A stretch of 64,000 bases of DNA from Albifimbria verrucaria (GCA_020081605.1 JAHREC010000013.1:6882001-6946000); one strand, 5' to 3'; counted from the first letter of the stretch, positions 37,869 through 50,200 are shown. Made by a program: numbers and translations. The notes: a model not told the origin generated them from the sequence alone.

Positions 37869-38857
37869 CTATTCAACTCTAGGCTTATTGAGCCTCGGCG
37901 CTGCAACAGCTCCACGGCAATGCCATTCTACTTTTTGCACGTTGCCCTCCATGCTGTCTGTGATATACAAAGTCTTGTGATCCGGTCCTCCGAAGCAGCA
38001 ATTCGTTAAGTTGATACCCTCCGTGCCGCTCACAATCCTAGCCTTGGGCACTCCGTTGGAATCGACAACAAACACTGATCCAAGACTTGGGTGGCAAATG
38101 AAGACATTTCCTCCTCATCCACAGCCAAGCCATCCGGCCCAGCATTTCCGAAGGACTGGAAAAGACTCCCACCTTCGTGGTGGTGCCATTTGCGTGAAGA
38201 GGTAACCGCCAGACTTGATTCGAGCGTGTCATTGCGACGAACAGAAATTTCTCATCGACAGAAAGAGCCAAGCCGTTGGGAGATACGCCATTTTCGACAA
38301 GTGTATCCAGTCTGCCATCTGGTGCAAGGCGATAAACTTTGCCTGTTTGGTCGGTCATGCCTGTTTGTCCTTGGTCGGTAAAGAAAACATTTCCTTGAGA
38401 ATCTATAATCAAGTCGTTTGGGCCCTTAAATCTTTCGAGGTTCCTCCGCGTGAGATATGGCTTCACCTCTCCGGTGCTAGGGTCAAAGGAGAGGATACCC
38501 TTGGGTGATGATTAGTTGACATGATGATACAGGGAGTTGATACTTCTCACGAACCTGTTTATAATCTGCCACTAGAAGTTTGCCTTCTTTAGTGCCCACG
38601 AGCCCGTTTGGCTCACCATCCCAGGTGCAACTCACACTAACGTTCTTGTCGCTATCAATCCTCAAGATGCGGCCATAGGGAATATCAACGACGTAAAGGT
38701 TCCCTCTTGATCTGCGACGGGGCCTTCGAGGAAGATGTGCTGAAACTGCTGAGCAGAGCCCCCTCCACTCAGAATCTTTGCCAATACATCGTACCTCATC
38801 AGGTATGCGGACATGGAGCTCCGCCTTGATCGTCGGTGGTATCGGGTAGAAATTCAT
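37869..38857 (-). CDS. SMP-30/gluconolactonase-like six-bladed propeller protein
   Basis: About 311 residues from MNFYPIPPTIKAELHVRIPD at 38857. One intron (38554-38500) joins VADYKQ to GILSFDPSTGE. Repeated blades read GNLYVVDIPYGRILRID, GPNDLIIDSQGNVFFTDQG, GKVYRLAPDGRLDTLV, SPNGLALSVDEKFLFVA, and NLTNCCFGGPDHKTLYITD. The Glu/Asn/Asp metal-ligand positions of this lactonase family appear in EGP, GPND and SPNG. Members hydrolyse sugar or other lactones. Four indels break the frame: one extra base in the C run 38759-38763, and single missing bases at 38702-38704, 38159-38160 and 38111-38112. No signal peptide is seen. The neighbouring sugar/quinate-type transporter and hydrolases suggest lactone catabolism; this is inference. 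Confidence 0.88.
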
Positions 38858-39976
38858 CTTTTGGATAGCTGACCAGACCACTTACGAGAGCAACTTGGTT
38901 CTAAAGATTCATAGGCTTGAGCTGCGCTTTCTGTGCAGCAGGTGCTCCCAGTGAGAGGGCTTGAATCTGGCCGTTGTCGGGCCTTCAGACCGCAAGCCCC
39001 GGATTGTCGTCTCCGCAGCGGGAGGGTCCGAAAGCTGCAACCCCGCACCACATCCGTCAATGTCTGTAGTCGATTGAACATGCATGGAGACTATAGCCTC
39101 ATGGAGAAGTAAGACAACCTAAGTCATCTGTTATGGCTGGCCACATAGGGGCCTAGCCAAACAGCTCAATGGGGCAATGAACCCACGGCTTTAGACTGTA
39201 TTGTAGCTCCATCGTGTTGGACCCGACGGGAAAAAGCGTCAACCTGAATACTTTGTTGAAAAACGGGATGCATGATTGATATTCCTTGCACCACATCGCT
39301 TGTGTAGTTCTATCTGTTATGCTTGATACTCTACTCGTCAAAATCTGCTGCCCGCGTAGAACCATACAAGTATATTTGCATATTCACACCCAAAATATGG
39401 GCTAGGCAAGGTGTATCTAAGCTGGACTGAGTTAAGCAGCGGTACGCATACTTTACTTCTCATTCATGTAACGGACTCCATCGCATTTGGTGGCTCGTAA
39501 GAGGCAGCGGCCGTCTTAGCCGAGAATTCAGGGATTTCAAGCTGAATGGCCGTGGTTACGGTTAGGTACGAAAGGAAACTTCGGCTCACCACCGGCCTCT
39601 GTCCGTCGGACCCTGTCCGTGCCTGTGCACAGGTTGTCCAGTCTGGGGAGCCCTGAAGGAAACCCCAGATTGCATACCCCATACGCTTGTGGAGCCCCAG
39701 AAAGATGCTTGCTACTTGATTTAGCGCCAGCAGTGTCGCCTTGGCGGGGAAGTGCCGTAGGTTTGCTTAGTCTCCATGCCCGAGAAGATATTTATTTCAA
39801 CGAGCAGCCTAATGAATCCGAACAATGATCACCCTGATTCAACCATACGGATTCTTGTCGCCGCTGTTATCGTTTCAGACGTGTTTAGAGGACCCTCACT
39901 TGTCTTCTGGACTATTTCTTTGCTCTGATGGTTCGATAATCACTCGCCTTGGCAGCATTGACGGATATTCTTCACC
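38858..39976. other. Divergent intergenic region
   Basis: About 1.1 kb between the SMP-30-like gene and the MFS transporter, which are transcribed away from each other, so they could share regulation. No gene is supported. Confidence 0.55.
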
Positions 39977-41749
39977 ATGGGCCAAACAAATATGATTGCT
40001 GCTACCAGGGCAGCCATTAAAGAATGTCCACGGGAGATTTTCAATGTCTACCTCTTCGCATGCACGTGCATCTGGAGCTTTTCTGGTGTTGCTAAAGGTT
40101 TCGATGAAGGTATGAGTGGCCTTACCATGTGTCCCCAGACTCTGGCTCTGTTTGTATTTCAGCGTCATCTAACGTTTAGCTTAGGAAATATCGCATCGGT
40201 AGTCGTTATGCCAGTTTTTAAGAAGAAATTTGGCCTTGATGGATTATCCGAAACAGCATACGCCAGCACTAAGGGCTGGATCGTCGCAATTGCCACTGCT
40301 GGAGCTGTGGCCGGATGTCTTCTCTGTATCAAAATGACACAGCTTTTCGGTCGCAAACTCACTTTTCAAATTCTCACCTTGGTGTACATTGGCGGCGTTC
40401 TTGGTCAAACCTTCAGCAATGGCAACCTAGCCGCTTTATACGCTAGTCGAGTCATTGCTGGAATTGGAATCGGTGCAACAACCGTAATTCCCTCCGTTTA
40501 CATTGCAGAGGTAAGTACATATAGACCTTCTAAATGGCGAGTGAATTTACTGACTGGTTGTCTCAAGATAGCTCCCCAGTCTATTCGTGGTCTCCTCACC
40601 GTACAGTATGCCTGCTGTCAGCAACTCGGTGTGGTGTTCGGCTTCTTCATCAATTATGGTGTTACAAAACACTATGCTGGCACCCAAAAACAGTGGATGC
40701 TTCCGACTGCCCTCCAGTTACTTCCAGCTGCTATCTGGTTGGTTGGATGCACATTGACGCCCGAAACACCTCGTTTCCTTTTGGCTCAGAACAAGCGATC
40801 CGAAGCTTTCGCTACACTGGTGAAATTTCGTGGCTTACCCGAAGACCACCCATATGTTCAGGCAGAGTTCAGTGGGATTGAGTACCAATTGAACGCAGAA
40901 ATCGAGGCTACCGCAGGCGCCGGCTTCTTTGATCTCATGAGGGAGACATTTGGTAATGTCACAAACCGTCGCCGGTTCTTCCTCATGTTCATGTGCCATA
41001 TTTTTGGTCAATGGTCAGGAGCCAACGGCATCACACAATACAGCCCTACAATTCTAGGCTATTTGGGAAATGCAAACACCGAGAAGAGTTTCTTGGCAAC
41101 AGGCATCTATGCCATAGTCAAGTTTGTCTCAGTCCTCATATTCTCTCTTTTCATGATCGACTTCATCGGCCGCAGACGATCACTCATGTCAGGCATTACC
41201 CTCCAAATTATCACCTTGGCTTATATAGGTGCTTATCTGGGGGCTACTAATGGTTGGAGCACTGAGAGAATCGAGAACACACCATCGGCTATGGCCGCCA
41301 GTCGCACTGCTATTGTAGCAATCTACTTCCACGCAGTGGCCTGGTCCATTGGTTGGTTCTCTATTCCCTATCTCGTATCTGCTGAGATTTTCCCATTACG
41401 AATCCGCTCTGTCAATGTGGCAATTGGCATGGCTGTTCATTGGGCTAATTATTTTGGCTGCTCACGGGCTATGCCTTCGTTGCTGGTGGGCACAAACCGG
41501 TATGGTGCATTTATATTCTTCTGCTGCATCTGCCTAATATCTCTGATTTATGTTTTCTTCGCCATGCCTGAAACAGCTGGTCGATCCCTCGAGAGCATGG
41601 ACACACTTTTTGAGCAACCTTGGTATACCGTGCATAAAATCTCGTATCCAAAGCTCGAGGACCTGAAAGCAGAAGTTCGGAACCGGAAATCAATTGAGAT
41701 GGAGGAGGAGGCGGTAAAAGATGACAAGAGATCTAAACATATGGAATAA
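39977..41749 (+). CDS. MFS sugar/quinate transporter
   Basis: 546 residues in three exons; introns 40110-40184 and 40511-40567 are both multiples of three, so the unspliced frame also stays open. Splicing restores KGFDEGNIAS and YIAEIAPQSIRGLLT, both family landmarks. It has 12 predicted membrane segments, GRK and GRR loop motifs, and the PETPRFL and PETAGRSLESMD signatures of the sugar-porter family. The sequence style is close to fungal quinate permeases (qutD type), proton symporters in the plasma membrane. No frameshift. It converges on the amidohydrolase and diverges from the SMP-30-like gene. Substrate is not proven; hexoses or other acids are possible. Confidence 0.93.
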   Translation: MGQTNMIAATRAAIKECPREIFNVYLFACTCIWSFSGVAKGFDEGMSGLTMCPQTLALFVFQRHLTFSLGNIASVVVMPVFKKKFGLDGLSETAYASTKGWIVAIATAGAVAGCLLCIKMTQLFGRKLTFQILTLVYIGGVLGQTFSNGNLAALYASRVIAGIGIGATTVIPSVYIAEVSTYRPSKWRVNLLTGCLKIAPQSIRGLLTVQYACCQQLGVVFGFFINYGVTKHYAGTQKQWMLPTALQLLPAAIWLVGCTLTPETPRFLLAQNKRSEAFATLVKFRGLPEDHPYVQAEFSGIEYQLNAEIEATAGAGFFDLMRETFGNVTNRRRFFLMFMCHIFGQWSGANGITQYSPTILGYLGNANTEKSFLATGIYAIVKFVSVLIFSLFMIDFIGRRRSLMSGITLQIITLAYIGAYLGATNGWSTERIENTPSAMAASRTAIVAIYFHAVAWSIGWFSIPYLVSAEIFPLRIRSVNVAIGMAVHWANYFGCSRAMPSLLVGTNRYGAFIFFCCICLISLIYVFFAMPETAGRSLESMDTLFEQPWYTVHKISYPKLEDLKAEVRNRKSIEMEEEAVKDDKRSKHME

Positions 41750-42465
41750 GTGCTTATTCTGCGGTTTTTATGGTATCGTTATCGAAGGAACTACAAATTG
41801 TGAAAATTTAACGTTATATCATGGGCTAACTACCGTTTCCCATGGGAGTATTTATTTAAGATCCTAGAGGCTAGAAGATCATACAAGAAACGGGTATTAT
41901 GGATTTTCTGGAAAGCTGAGATCTCATACATACAATCCCTTGCGTCCTCCTTGTAGTCTAAGTGAGGTATCGTGCTCCAATTGCATTAGTCCCCTACAAT
42001 GCGTTACTAGATGATTTGAACAGTTCATGTCAGCCTACGGTGTGAAATGTTGGACGGTACATAACGGTAATTCACTGCAACAATCCATGGATCATAGTTG
42101 TATTTCTGAATAGGTCAGAATTAATCGACAACGGTTAGCATGTCAAGCTTTCCTTACATGACTTGGCGAAGTATCAATACCAAATACAGATCGACGAGCA
42201 GCTTGGAATTTAACCTCTACCATTTATCGTAAATGAGATAGAAATTGGGAAGGAGCAGCATGGGTGGCTCAACGGAGTGGGGGATGAGGTCTAATACGGA
42301 CCAGGTCCGACGGTGCATACCTGTTGGTCGATGTGGAGGCTGGAGGCTATTCTACACTCTAGTCTACTTATTCATGTTATCAGCCGTATCTATCCATCAA
42401 TGCATGTTGTGAAGCTAAAAGCGGTCATCAAGCTGATTGTGATCAGGAGTAGATATTCCACATGC
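41750..42465. other. Convergent intergenic region, no supported gene
   Basis: About 720 nt between the stop codons of the transporter and the amidohydrolase. No coding pattern is seen. Confidence 0.6.
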
Positions 42466-43435
42466 TCAAATATCAAATAGCCTGGTTGAGTTCTCCACCA
42501 TCATGCCATTCCATTGACTGTTGGTAAGCCAACTTCTCAGCAAATCTAACTCACTAATTGTGTCAACTTCCAATGGAGGTGCTGGACTCAGACCATGCTT
42601 TGTTGTATCGACATGAGGCCAGTCACTCCCCAGATAATTCCTTTAGGAGCCCTTTCCGCAAATAGCTTGACCACAGGCATCATCAACCGCACGTCCTCTG
42701 GTGAGCGACGATGTAAAGCGCCTATCTTCACAGAGAGCCTTCCTGTGCTTAAAATATTGGTAAAAGTGTTTAGTTCCATACCACCAACATCTTGCGGGGT
42801 AGCGCTTCCATTGTGGTCGGCAATGATTCGAACATCTGCCAACTCCTCATCATGCAAAAGTGCGTCCGCCAGCTCTGCCCATGTACCAAGTGGAAGCTGG
42901 GCAGAGAGGCTCCACCCATATTGTTTAACAGGATAGAGGCGCGCGGCCATCCGAAGTTGTTCATGAATCCATGTCAAGTTGTTCCCGTTTCCTCCATAAG
43001 AGCCATGAATGCGGATTGACCTCACACCAACATTATGAAAATGGTCAAACTGACACGATGATAGCTTCCAAAGTTCATTTCCTGGCTCTGGGTCTGCAAG
43101 TATTGTACCTCGAAATACGTTTCCAGGATATTTCTCTTGGGCCTCGACCAGATTGTCAATCAGACCCGCAGGGCCATCTTCGATTGTAGCTTGCACTATC
43201 ATAATATTGTCCGTAAGAGCATTGTTGTAGAGGAGCTTAATGGTGCTGCCTGCGGTGTATATGCCCTCGTAGATTTGAATGGGTGTTTCTCCGGGTCAAA
43301 ACAATGAACATGGGAGTTCCAAGCCCTAGGCGGAACAATGGTAGCAGACGTAGTTCCCTCAACCACAGGCAGCAGATTGCTATAGTGGGCGAGGACAATA
43401 AGAAACTTGATCATGGCCAGCTTCATCCTGACCAT
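42466..43435 (-). CDS. Secreted amidohydrolase-2 family protein (lactonase type)
   Basis: About 323 residues. The N-terminus (MIKFLIVLAHYSNLLPVVEG after one of three possible starts, 43435 being the longest) is a signal peptide. Then WNSHVHCFDPEKHPF carries the HxH metal site. Later ones are IRIHGSYGG, VRIIADHNGSATP, LSVKIGALHR and IWGSDWPHVDT (the conserved Asp). These marks fit amidohydrolases related to 2-pyrone-4,6-dicarboxylate and sulfomuconolactone hydrolases. One base is missing at 43237-43238 and one in the C run 42628-42631; repaired, the protein ends at 42466 (NSTRLFDI). Secretion is unusual for this family. It lies between a quinate-type transporter and a GH43 enzyme, which suggests extracellular lactone or aromatic ester handling; this is inference. 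Confidence 0.87.
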
Positions 43436-43918
43436 GGAAACTTTTGTACTATCTTATGGCTAGATTTGGATTCTACTCCAACAATCGAGAGTGCTCACAG
43501 TATATAACCTCCAGCTCGTGAGAGTAAGCATATATATCCTTGAGAATAGCAGCTGAGCACGGCAGTTGTGGAACTACCCAGACTAAATTAGTGCACGGAT
43601 GACCTCCGATGACACCTCCGCTAGCCTCACGTCTGACAATCCCCGAGAGCAGAAGCCGTTGATCATCACGCGGATCAGCTCCATGTTACGCATCTTACTA
43701 ATTTGAAGTGATCATTTGATATCCCAAAGCAGGATGTCGCCCTAGCAAAGCGAACTAGACACTAAGCTACTGATGGCTTGTTGGTATTGTCTTCTAACCG
43801 AACGCACGAAAAACTGGCCTGGCGAGATGGCATTATCACCAATTCATAACAGCAAGTGTTTAATATTATTTGTTAAGTATCTGTTAGATTTGCAATACGA
43901 TTATTCAGCTTTGAGCTT
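43436..43918. other. Intergenic, no supported gene
   Basis: About 480 nt between the GH43 stop and the amidohydrolase start on the same strand; this holds the amidohydrolase promoter. Confidence 0.6.
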
Positions 43919-45397
43919 CTACTCTAACAAAAATGTTGCCTGATCCCTTGGTTAGGTCCAACACAGCCAACCACTAACTCATTCGAATCTCCCACTTTAA
44001 TGTAACCGTTATTTCTCTTGAATGAGAACCCTTTGTCATCTGATAGTCCTGGGACTTGGACAAAACTCGCGTCGCTCTTGAAAGAATCTGATCCATCGTT
44101 GGCAGAGAGGATCAGGCTTTGCTCAGACTGACGAAGGAAATATCCGGGACGGCTGCTTGATTCTAGACTGACACTTCCAGCTCCATTGAATCCGGGGCTT
44201 ACAATTCGGAATAGAGTTTCCACAACACTGTAAGGGTCTTTCTGAACCACTGCACGTTCTTCACCCTGATGTTGGATGTAGAGCGTCTCATCTGCCGCAA
44301 CCCTCAACCTGACAGGTGTCACACCATCTGGCACAGGAACTCCGAAATCAGGTGTTCCGTCGGCTCTCCAGTAAACTTTCTGCACTCGCGTCCGCCTGTT
44401 CGGGTCATATAGTGGTTCACCATTGACGTCACGGTAGCTGCGATCATGGTAAACAAACAAATCGCTTAGGCCATCTTCTGACACCGTAAAGGAGTTGTGT
44501 CCGGGGCCCCATTGACTCGTTTCCGAATTGCTGACGAAGACCGGCTCTTGTGATTTTTTCCAGGAAAGCGGATCCATCAAGTCGGATGTTTCAGCGGCAG
44601 TCAACAGACCAACACAGTAGTTATGGTCTGTTGCACTCGCCGAATATGTAAGGAAGATTGTACCATTGCGCTTAATCACATAAGCGCCTTCATTGACATT
44701 ATGTCCAATGCGCTCCCAAGGTAGGTCTGGGTAAGTGATAGCAACCGCAGGAGCTTCAATGTCCAAGGATTGATCAATGGAGCGATGAGTAGGGCGGTGT
44801 TGGTGTCTCCCCAGTTGGGGTCATTCTGGGCCCATACCAGATAACGTACTCCGTTGGCTGTGAATGTGGTGGCATCGAGTGAAAACGTGTCCCAATTAGT
44901 TTCGATCAGGCCCTTTTCCACCCATTCCGCCTCAAGAGGATTCTCGCCAGTGCCTTCGAGCACAAGAGGCCGAATACGCCATTTATCATCCGCGCCCACG
45001 GCTACATAGACATACCATTTCCCGTCTATCCAGTGTAGCTCAGGGGCCCAAATGAATCCACTACCAACACCAGAATCCTTTTGCTGAAAGATGACAACTT
45101 CCTCTGCATCTTGGAGCCCCTGAATTGTTTGAGCCCTGCGGAGAATGACCTGGTCGTATGCGGGGACGCTGGCTGTGAAATAATACCAGCCGTCGGTATG
45201 TTTGACAATATGGGGTCGGCCCGCTGTAGTATAAGAGAGTTGTTATATGTGACAGGAGGAGATCGAACTGTTCCAACCGATTCATAGTTGTTTGCCGGAG
45301 TGGAAGTATCCTTAGATAGCGCAATTGCAGAATGAGGGGCGGCGGCCGCCATGCCGATGATGGCGCCTGCGACGATGAGATTCCACACACGGCCCAT
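43919..45397 (-). CDS. Secreted GH43 glycoside hydrolase with AbfB-like C-terminal domain
   Basis: About 493 residues with signal peptide (MGRVWNLIVAGAIIGMAAAA). The five-bladed propeller has the GH43 catalytic trio: Asp in RADPHIVKHTDGWYYFTAS, Asp in FSLDATTF, and Glu in GHNVNEGAYVIKRNGTIFL. YSASATDHNYCVGLLTA follows. The C-terminal 150 residues (GSVSLESSSRPGYFLRQ, SDASFVQVPGL) resemble the AbfB/CBM42 arabinose-binding fold. The protein probably releases arabinose from arabinan or arabinoxylan outside the cell. Breaks are one missing base at 45212-45215, one at 44757 and one at 43939-43940. Repairing the last gives the family-like ending ATFLLE at 43919 in place of a stop at 43924. Confidence 0.92.
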
Positions 45398-47227
45398 ATT
45401 CAGTTCGCAAACCGTTGAATTACAGGTGTCTGAGTTAGACTACCAATAACAAGCCAATCTATCGCTCTTATACATAGTTCCTCGGCGAAAAATACAGTGC
45501 CTGCCATGTGTGCCTCGGCTTACAACTCCAACCGCTCCAACCATGTATTCCTTGGCTAAATCTGCATGACGGAATACATTTATTATTCCTAGTGGGCCAT
45601 TCGGTGGATTAAAGAACGACGTAATAGTCTGGGGAACGAACATGTCTTCTCTTGACTGTACACCTGCCAAGAACGGAGACATGCTTAACCTGGAAGTGGA
45701 GCAGAGTCGATCAGGATCAGCATGCGCGCCAGTCATATCACGGCCACACACACAATTAGGCTGGAGGTTGAAAAGGAATGTGACGTGACCGCATTTAGAG
45801 GCATCAACTAAGAACGTGAGTAGCGGAGTTTCCTGCATGCCAAGTCAAGTTGAAATTGATGTCAGGCGAACGGGGTTGCTCTGTAAATCACTCAAAAGAA
45901 AGAAAGCGAGAAAAACACAAAGACGAGGAGAGATCCTCGAATGGAGTACTGTAACCGCGTTAAATCTGAGAGAGCAGTTCAGCATCTTTATCCCTGTAAC
46001 ACACTGGACGCGTCCTGCAATACGGCCAATCATGATAAGTAAGTGGGAGGTGGAATTTAAGCATACGAACCTTGCACCATAGGGCTGCATTTGCCAGCCA
46101 GAGCAGTAGTACAAGGGTACGAATCTAAGTAGGATCTTCGAATTCAGAACCTACCTACCGTATCTTCCAGAGTGGATATGGAATCTAATAAGCGACATAA
46201 GTCGAGGTGGCGTGTGTACTCTTTTGAGCACCTACAGTTGATTACTGAGCGGCTTGATGGTGTCACTACCGCTTGTGGTCAGTCAAGCGGCCAAGCAATT
46301 AGCATGCCAAGTCCTAAAGTTGATGAGCTTGCCGTATCGGTGTTGCTAGCTTATCCATTGCCATGCGACATAATTCTTGTATTTAGAGTGGTCACCGAGT
46401 GAAAGCTTAAGCCTAATGGCATGTGTTGAGCTTGGGAGCCTCTGGAGACAGTTGAAGATTCCGCACATTCCAATCCAAAAGCCTCAAAACAATCGATAGC
46501 AACACTCATTGTACTTTATACTGCTACATTGACAGGGGATCGGCTAAATCTATGGTGGATGATATCCACTGTGATTCAGTGAAGACATCCAATTAGGCCT
46601 ACATCTTTTCACCAAGTGAAGAGTTTTCCTTAGACATGAGTTAACCAGCTCTAGATATATCCTGATAAAGGCCCAACTCAGTAGTATAATCGCTTGAGGA
46701 TCTTTGGTATGTCTCAAGTTTATTGCTACAACTCCAGTGGAGTCACTTCATTCACCTGAGACGAATTCCATAGGGTCTTTATGTCAAGATTTAGAGATTC
46801 TTATCTTTCTTCCACACGGTGGATGAACTAGTGCCTATTTATTAATACGTCAACTTACAATGGTTGCTCAAGGTCGTATTAAATTTGCGATACTTATAGA
46901 GAACAAGCATATAATATCACAAAATATGGCTTATTGAAAAACCGTAAGCAGGAATACTTGCGAAAGTGCCCATGATACAGACGGTACCTCGTCAAGTTGA
47001 AATGCGAAAAGTGCAAAGCACAGGGCAACACGCCACAATCAAAGCAACCATTTGACACACCTGGAAAAAAATGTATTAAGACTTTAATAATATAATCTAG
47101 TTTCAAGCTTGAATAAGACCCGCTATGTTATGCTAATGATGGACGTTTCACATATCTCAACCCTTGCCCCACCCCACGACTTCATGTGTTCTTCATTCTC
47201 TGACTCGACTGTGCTGTAACAAGACCC
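45398..47227. other. 1.8 kb intergenic region, no supported gene
   Basis: This stretch lies upstream of the GH43 gene and downstream of the repeat/b561 gene. A 133-codon minus-strand frame at 45440-45838 and a plus-strand frame at 45816-46082 overlap and have no domain marks. The rest is AT-rich. Confidence 0.5.
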
Positions 47228-50200
47228 CTAATTGCTAAAACGGCTCTGAAACGGGCTATCCGCCTTCTCATTCTCCGGCTCTGGTGGGTTGACTGAGTAG
47301 ACAGTCTTGCCATTCTCTTGTCGGGCCATCCTTCGCTGTTCTAGCCAGAATCGCAAACTGACAACGGCGAAGGCACTGGTCAAGGCGAACATGAGGAACG
47401 CAGCTAGACCCATAGAAATTTGGGTAGACAAAAGAGCTTCGGTTGCACAGAAGCTAACGTTAGCGAGATCGGACCAACCAGAGAAGAAGGCAAAATTAGC
47501 CAACTGAAGCAAAAGACCAAGGAGGAGCCCGTTAATGACCGGCAAAGTCAGCTTGGGTGGAGACTTGAGAAGCTGCTTCACAGGCAGGAATACCTCTGGC
47601 TCAACCGGTTTGGGGTTCCTAGAGCGCAAAAGTAGACAGCACCGCCCACAAGGGTGAAAACCAAGGCTATGGTGCCAACAATTCCATGGGTGCTGCGAAG
47701 ATGACGTGTGTTGCCTTGAGCGACAATACCCATGACAATACCTGCAACCGCGGTAGGGAAGTACATGAAAAAGAAAATCCGTTTTTGCCAAGTGAAAGAT
47801 GACTGGCGGACTGGCTTTCCAAATAGAACTCCGATACGTTGCAGGAGTTCATCGTCATGAAGAGTGGCAGGAGGATGAAGAAGGCGAGAATAACAAGTAA
47901 GATATGTAAGACCAAAATGATGGCAAACGGAATGAGAGGAAGGCCGTTAATTTTGATATCCATCTCTTTAGCTTTGATCTCGTATGTGTTGCCTGCCAAT
48001 CTGAGGTTGATAGGATCATCGGGCAGAAGAGCGAGGATTTGAGGATCAAGGCTTGTTGGGAGCTTGTTGAGCTTGATCGTGCCGGTTTCAACCAAACCCA
48101 GGCCTATTGAGATGAATCCACCAACGCCTGAGCAGCCGATAACATCAATACCAAGCTGGCCAGCCTTGCCAATCAGCTCACCGCTGGCTACGGGAGTCAC
48201 ATCTGAGGAACCTCCGGTCGCCTGGCGCACCACAAGTCCTCGCTCATCCGTTGACAATGAGAGGCTCAAGCTGCGTTTAGCTGGTGTAGTTGTTGGGGCC
48301 TTGGGGTGCTGGGCGGCAATATTCCGCCATTAGAAACGAGGCCTGCAACGAGTATGACACCTTCGCTTCCAAAGCCTCTACCCAGAGCCGTTGCCGCTCC
48401 TCCAATGGTATCGTTGAACTTTGCGGGACCCATATCAGGAGGAGGCGCTTGCATCATATCACTCATACTGACATTGCCGCTGATCAGGTTTTGGATGCCT
48501 CCAACTGACGAAATACCAACCATTGCTCCGTCGACAAGACCTCGGGCGAAGCCTTCAGCAACCGCAGGTACGCTAACACCCGGGGCAATGAATTGGCCAA
48601 GCCACCACTTTGTGTCTGCAAAGTTGTGAGAAGCTTATCGGCGGTTCCATTCGCCAGGAATTGCTGGGTCAGCCCTTTCCAAAGGAACGGGTCACCTGCT
48701 CTATATCGAGGCCACCGTTGCTGGAATTGGTTGGTACAGGAACTCCAGAGTCGGCCTTCAGTCCGAGGCCAACAGCCGCACCCTCTCCCAGGCCACTAGA
48801 TAACCCAAAGGCAGCTGGGGCTAACATGGCGGTGATTGTTGCAGTGTCTGGTAGCGGCAGTCCGCCACCGGACATTCCAAACTGCCCTGCCAGGCTTGAG
48901 AGGTTGGCATTGCCCAGAAGTTCTCTACTAGACTGCTTGTGAAGCCCTCTGCGAGTGCACCAGGGTCTACGGTACTAGGATCTGCAGGCGCCTGTCGCTT
49001 TGCTGGTGCTGCAGGTGGTGCTGCGGGTGGTTGACCCGACAAACCAAGACCCTTCGCGGCGCCCGCACCGATACCCTTTCCTGCACCTTGGACAATGGCA
49101 GGCAAGGAAGCTGCTAGCTGGCTGGTTCCCTGGTTACCAAGGCTAGAGGTGACAGCGCTGATATTTGCTGAACCCAGGAAGTTGGACGTCAACGAGGTAG
49201 TAAAGTCCTCTGCAATGCCTGGGACGTCGAATGTTGCGCCTGGCTGGAACGTAGGTTGCCCAACCTCCTTGCCAGCGTTCAGAATACCAAGACCCTGAGC
49301 AGCACCTTGGCCCAAACCCTTGGCTGCTCGGACTGCTGCTTGGGAAGCTGTGACATAAGCATTTGCTGAAGCTTTGCCTGGTCTAGTCCAGCCATTTGAG
49401 CAGCCTTGGTAATATCCGTTGACCCAAGGAAAGAGGAAGCAAGTCCACCAGTGAATCCTTCGACAGCACCAGGGATGTCGATGCTAGTAGTTGGCGGAGT
49501 TTGAGCCTGACGAGAGTTTATGCCCTTACTGGATGCTGGCTTTGCAGGAGCTGGTGCTGGTGCCGCCGCTGGTAGTTTCGAGATTCCCAATCCGGCCGTC
49601 GCTCCATTACCAAGACCTCGGCCAGCCGCAGCGAGCGTAGCACCAATGTCAATGGTAGGCGCCTGGGCCATAGCTTGCTTGAGCAGCGCTTGGATATTGA
49701 TGTTGCTGGCAATAGGCTGCGTAATTCCAAGGCCGAGGTTGCCCGCAATCTCAGCAATGGATCCATTCTGGGAGGATGAAGGTGCGAATTGCTGCATTGT
49801 CAAGTTCAGGCCGCTTGCCGTTCCGTTTCCGATACCTTGAGCAAGGGAAAAGGCAGCGCCGCTTATAGATGGGCCAATTACCGATTGGATGTCAAGGGAT
49901 GGAAGGGCTGAAGTGATGAGTGGTGTGACTACAGACATAATACCACTGCCCAAGTTTTGAGCAATGCTGTTGATGCCTCCGCTGTCGAGTTTGGCCTGTT
50001 TGGCTGCTTTGTCTGTCTGCAGATTGGCTGTCTGGGGCGTGGCTATTCCAAGTCCTGTTGCAACACCTCCTCCCAACCCAGATCCGAGGAAGAATGCTGG
50101 AGCAGACAGAGCCCCGACAACGCCATTGAGAACATTGTCAAACAGACCAGTAATGGTGGAAGAGGAGCCATCACTGGCTCCCATTGCAGTTCCCCAGGTA

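Noticed and set aside
45440..45838. 133-codon minus-strand frame upstream of the GH43 gene
   Set aside because: It has no domain, no signal peptide and an opposite-strand overlap; it is more likely promoter sequence of the GH43 gene.
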